This document shows, in pieces, positions 59,327 through 64,000 of a stretch of DNA of 64,000 bases. The stretch is from Billgrantia kenyensis (lineage in GTDB: Bacteria; Pseudomonadota; Gammaproteobacteria; Pseudomonadales; Halomonadaceae). The notes under the pieces were generated by a model, which saw only the letters and a list, made by a program, of their open reading frames with translations, was not told where the DNA came from and ran no database searches. Made by a program: the position numbers and the translations under genes. How positions within the stretch are numbered: the stretch's first letter is position 1; each line of letters begins with the position of its first letter. The stretch spans positions 62,001 to 126,000 of the forward strand of contig NZ_JACEFT010000006.1 in NCBI RefSeq assembly GCF_013697085.1. Reading direction: 5' to 3'.

Positions 59327-60649
59327 TTACGGCTTGATACGAAACTCAGCGGAACGCGCGTGGGCCGTCAGCGACTCCCCCCGCGCCAGCACCGACGCAA
59401 CCCTTCCCAGCGTCGAGGCACCCTCCTCGGAGCAGTGAATGACCGAGGAACGCTTCTGGAAGTCGTAGACACCCAGCGGCGATGAGAAGCGAGCCGTACC
59501 CGAGGTAGGCAGAACGTGGTTGGGACCAGCGCAGTAGTCACCCAGCGCCTCGGCCGTATATCGGCCCATGAAGATGGCTCCGGCATGACGCACCTGCGGC
59601 AATATGGCGTTTGGCTCGGCCATGGAAAGCTCGAGGTGCTCCGGGGCGATGCGATTGATCAGTTCAACGGCCTCATCGAGGTCCCGGCAGTGGATCAGCG
59701 CGCCGCGGCGCGCCAGGGACTCCCGCACGATTCCTTCACGCTCCAGCGTCGGCAGCAGGCGCGCGATGGCAGCCTCCACCGCTTCAAGGTGGCGTTCATC
59801 CCAGCTCACCAGCAGCGCCTGGGCATCCTCGTCGTGCTCGGCCTGAGAGAAGAGATCCATGGCCAGCCATTCGGGGTCGGTGCCACCGTCTGAGACGACC
59901 AGTATCTCCGACGGGCCGGCGATCATGTCGATGCCAACCTGCCCGAACACCGCGCGCTTGGCAGTCGCTACGTAGATATTGCCCGGCCCCACGATCTTGT
60001 CGACCCGCGGCACGCTCTCGGTGCCATAGGCCATGGCAGCTACCGCCTGGGCTCCACCGATAGTGAACACGTGATCCACACCGGCCAGGTGCGCCGCTGC
60101 GAGCACCAGCTCATTGAGCACGCCGTCCGGGGTCGGCACCACCATCACGATCTCACGCACCCCTGCCACATGGGCCGGAATGGCATTCATCAGGACCGAA
60201 GAGGGGTAGGCGGCCTTGCCACCCGGAACGTAGATCCCGGCTCGGTCGAGCGGCGTGACTTGCTGGCCGAGCACAGTGCCGTCGTCCTCGACGTAGGACC
60301 ACGAGACCGGCTTCTGGTGCTCGTGGTAGAGGCGAATACGCTCGGCCGCGCGGGCCAGGGCATCACGCTGCTCTTCGGGCAGGTTGCGATAAGCCTGCTC
60401 GAGGCGCTCGGCCCCCAGGGCAAGCTCCGCCATGGAGGCCACCGCCAGGCGGTCGAAGCGCCGGGTATACTCGATCAGCGCGGCATCGCCCTGCTCCTTC
60501 ACCGCCGTGATGATCTCCGCGACTCGACCTTGAACCTCAGCGTCAGATACCCCCTCCCAGGCCAGCAAGGCGTCGAGGCGCGACTCGAAGTCTGCGTCGC
60601 TGGTGGAGAGCCGGGCCATATCGACAGATTCCAACCGGTTATCGCTCAT
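59327..60649 (-). CDS. hisD: Histidinol dehydrogenase
   Basis: Oxidises L-histidinol to L-histidine in two NAD steps. 440 residues. Zinc and active-site segments [23 protein letters not shown] and [14 protein letters not shown], plus [15 protein letters not shown]. The open frame continues upstream of ATG 60649 into hisG without support; GGAGG lies about ten bases before this ATG. Follows hisG as in Pseudomonas. Confidence 0.98.
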   Translation of the reverse strand: MSDNRLESVDMARLSTSDADFESRLDALLAWEGVSDAEVQGRVAEIITAVKEQGDAALIEYTRRFDRLAVASMAELALGAERLEQAYRNLPEEQRDALARAAERIRLYHEHQKPVSWSYVEDDGTVLGQQVTPLDRAGIYVPGGKAAYPSSVLMNAIPAHVAGVREIVMVVPTPDGVLNELVLAAAHLAGVDHVFTIGGAQAVAAMAYGTESVPRVDKIVGPGNIYVATAKRAVFGQVGIDMIAGPSEILVVSDGGTDPEWLAMDLFSQAEHDEDAQALLVSWDERHLEAVEAAIARLLPTLEREGIVRESLARRGALIHCRDLDEAVELINRIAPEHLELSMAEPNAILPQVRHAGAIFMGRYTAEALGDYCAGPNHVLPTSGTARFSSPLGVYDFQKRSSVIHCSEEGASTLGRVASVLARGESLTAHARSAEFRIKP

Positions 60650-60693
60650 GATCGCATTCGCCTCCAACAATTCATGTGAGTCATGTCCGCGGA

Positions 60694-61356
60694 TCAGATC
60701 GCGGAGGGCTCCGCCGCCGGACGCCGCTGCTCTACCGCCAGGGCCAGTCGCTCGAGCAGCGGCTTCAGACGCTGGTGCTTCATGGTCATGGCTGCCTTGT
60801 TGACCACCAGGCGCGTACTGATCGGAGCAATGAGCTCCCGCGGCGACATGCCATTGGCACGCAAGGTGTTGCCGGTATCGACGATATCGACGATCTCGTC
60901 GGCCAGGTTCATCAACGGCGCCAACTCCATGGCCCCGTAGAGCTTGATCACCTCGGCCTGGATCCCCTGCTCGGCATAGTAACGTCGCGCTACGTTGACG
61001 AACTTGGTCGCCACTCGACGCCGCGCCCGCGCCGGCTTGGCACCGTCGATGCCGGCCGTCATCAGCTTGCACTTGGCAATCTCGAGGTCGAGCGGCTCAT
61101 AGAGCCCTTCGGCGCCATGCTCGAGCAGCACATCCTTGCCGGCGACACCGAGGTCAGCAGCCCCCATCTGCACATAGGTGGGGACATCGGTGGCACGAAT
61201 GATCACCAGCTTGACGTCATCGAGGTTGGTATCGAACAGCAGCTTGCGGCTCTTGCTCAGGTTCTCGGCCGGCTCGATGCCGGCATCCGCCAGCAGCGGC
61301 AGGGTCTCGTCGAGAATACGGCCCTTCGACAGGGCCAGAATCAGTTGCTTGCTCAT
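60694..61356 (-). CDS. hisG: ATP phosphoribosyltransferase, short form
   Basis: First step of histidine synthesis. 220 residues, so it is the short form lacking the C-terminal regulatory domain and needing HisZ for activity and feedback control. [25 protein letters not shown] and the PRPP loop [13 protein letters not shown] are intact. hisZ is not in this window. Confidence 0.97.
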   Translation of the reverse strand: MSKQLILALSKGRILDETLPLLADAGIEPAENLSKSRKLLFDTNLDDVKLVIIRATDVPTYVQMGAADLGVAGKDVLLEHGAEGLYEPLDLEIAKCKLMTAGIDGAKPARARRRVATKFVNVARRYYAEQGIQAEVIKLYGAMELAPLMNLADEIVDIVDTGNTLRANGMSPRELIAPISTRLVVNKAAMTMKHQRLKPLLERLALAVEQRRPAAEPSAI

Positions 61357-61386
61357 GGTCTCGCCTATGGTCGAGGCTGCACCCGC

Positions 61387-62932
<1,546 letters not shown>

Positions 62933-63060
62933 GAAAAGCGGAACTCCTGTGGGACGAATGGAGCGGCCCCCTGCAGCCAGGGGCGGCCATCAAGAATTCC
63001 CATATGGTAAAGAAAAGCACCGCGCTTGGCGATGCCGAGACCCGGCTTTGCCTGCCAGGC

Positions 63061-63393
63061 TCACGGATCGCTGACAACCGGCAGGAGCTCGTCGAGCCCA
63101 GCCACTCGGGTCAGGTTTGCCAGAGGCGGGGAAAGCTTGACGGCATCGATCGTGACAGCGGTGGAGCGCGCCTGGCGTGTCCACTCGAGCAACACGCTGA
63201 GTGCGGCGCTGCTGACACGGTCGACGCCGCAGAGGTCCAGCGTGATACGAGCACCTGCCGACTGCTCGGCAAGCCAGACCTTGCCGGCTTCGGCCAGCGG
63301 AGCCGCGATTTCGAAGTCGACATCGCCCCTGACGGCCAGCCCCTCCGAGCTGGCCTCCAGCGTGACATCTCCCCGTTCGAGCAGAAGGCTCAC
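63061..63393 (-). CDS. mlaB: STAS-domain phospholipid transport protein MlaB
   Basis: Cytoplasmic STAS subunit of the MlaFEDB complex that returns phospholipids from the outer membrane. 110 residues; the STAS signature LDLCGVDRVSSAALSVLLEW carries the Ser-Ser pair at the site of the conserved Ser/Thr. Start is GTG overlapping the mlaC stop (GTGA), so coupled. A 128-bp gap with a GC hairpin (62965-62988) separates it from ibaG. Confidence 0.93.
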   Translation of the reverse strand: MSLLLERGDVTLEASSEGLAVRGDVDFEIAAPLAEAGKVWLAEQSAGARITLDLCGVDRVSSAALSVLLEWTRQARSTAVTIDAVKLSPPLANLTRVAGLDELLPVVSDP

Positions 63394-64000
63394 GTGCTGC
63401 CGCCCTGCTCAAGCTCCTCGGCAGCGATCTCCGGCGACCAGTCAGCGATGACGGCATCGTAGTCGCGATTGTGGTCGCGCATGGCCTGGTCGAACTGATT
63501 GCGGAACGTCAGGCCCAGGTTGATACCATTGACGATGACATTGACCACCTTCCACTCCTCGCCAGTCAGGCGCAAGGTATAGCTGACCGGGTAGACGCTG
63601 CCATCCATCGCCACCACCTCCATGGCCACCGAAGCCTGATCCTCATGGCGCGGCGGGCGCCGGCTGTCGAGAACGCGAAGCTCACGGTAGTCGAAGGTCA
63701 CCAGGCCCTTGGTGTAGGTGTCGATCAGCGTCTGGCGAAAGACATTGACGAACCTCGAACGCTGCTGGGGGGTGGCATTCTGGAAGTAGCGCCCCATGAC
63801 GCTGGCGCCGATATAACGGAAGTCCGCGATATCGTCGAGACTATCGTCCACCAGCGCCTTCAGCTCATCCAGATTATTGGCGTAGTAGTCCTCGCGCCCT
63901 TCGATCTGCCCCATCAGCTCATTGATGCTGTCGCGAATGACCTGCTCTGGGCTGCGCTCAGGCGCCGCCACAGCGGCTGACAGACCGGCCAGCATCAGGC
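63390..64000 (-). CDS. mlaC: Periplasmic phospholipid-binding protein MlaC (5' end cut by window)
   Basis: Shuttles phospholipid between the outer-membrane MlaA and the inner-membrane MlaFEDB complex. About 200 residues are visible. The end of a Sec signal (LSAAVAA) precedes the mature domain: PEQVIRDSINELM, RSRFVNVFRQTLIDTY and VVNVIVNGINLGLTFRNQF, all MlaC-typical. The frame is open to the window edge, so the true start probably lies beyond it. The MLAGLSAAVAA segment is part of the signal peptide, not necessarily the start. Confidence 0.95.
   Translation of the reverse strand, partial: LMLAGLSAAVAAPERSPEQVIRDSINELMGQIEGREDYYANNLDELKALVDDSLDDIADFRYIGASVMGRYFQNATPQQRSRFVNVFRQTLIDTYTKGLVTFDYRELRVLDSRRPPRHEDQASVAMEVVAMDGSVYPVSYTLRLTGEEWKVVNVIVNGINLGLTFRNQFDQAMRDHNRDYDAVIADWSPEIAAEELEQGGST

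Overview
The window looks like a core chromosomal segment of a GC-rich gammaproteobacterium, most likely a halophilic Halomonadaceae (Halomonas-like) species. This rests on four signals: a PPi-dependent phosphofructokinase, gene orders that match Pseudomonas and E. coli block by block, short HisG, and the overall protein style. The genus is an inference from gene content, not from a database search.

Layout. 0.2-4.0 kb: PPi-phosphofructokinase, a PP2C-kinase fusion whose two catalytic domains both look degenerate, and inorganic pyrophosphatase. 4.2-12.2 kb: dsbD, accB-accC-prmA, dusB-fis and purH. 12.3-14.3 kb: a folded repeat-like element, gabD and a small membrane protein on the minus strand. 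14.6-17.6 kb: a visibly lower-GC three-gene unit encoding an MBL-fold hydrolase, a cold-shock-like/beta-helix/ion-channel-like protein and a FolK-like protein. It runs tail-to-tail into folE-folM, so the whole block reads as a pterin-linked accessory locus. 19-21.5 kb: a secreted hypothetical, srkA and comF. 21.5-27.7 kb: bioBFHCD under two BirA-box-like dyads, then tRNA-Leu(UAG), then bioA.

27.8-45.3 kb is the complete division and cell-wall (dcw) cluster on the minus strand in canonical order (rsmH-ftsL-ftsI-murE-murF-mraY-murD-ftsW-murG-murC-ddlB-ftsQ-ftsA-ftsZ-lpxC), except that mraZ is absent and the RNase P RNA gene sits directly upstream. 45.8-50.2 kb: rsmI, divergent from lpoA-yraN-diaA-dolP (same order as E. 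coli). 50.2-57.2 kb: sspB-sspA, petABC, rpsI-rplM and zapE on the minus strand, with zapG divergent. 57.2-64 kb: a Nif3-family gene divergent from a DegS/AlgW-type protease, then hisD, hisG, murA, ibaG, mlaB and mlaC (cut by the window end) on the minus strand.

Functionally the window is dominated by envelope construction: peptidoglycan precursor synthesis, divisome, LPS (lpxC), outer-membrane lipid transport (mla), LpoA, DolP and the sigma-E protease. It also carries complete biotin synthesis, part of histidine synthesis, the cytochrome bc1 complex, and PPi-linked glycolysis. Most genes are tightly packed with 4-bp ATGA/GTGA overlaps. The least explained parts are the 14.6-17.6 kb locus, the doubly degenerate kinase/phosphatase, and several unassigned palindromes in promoter regions.
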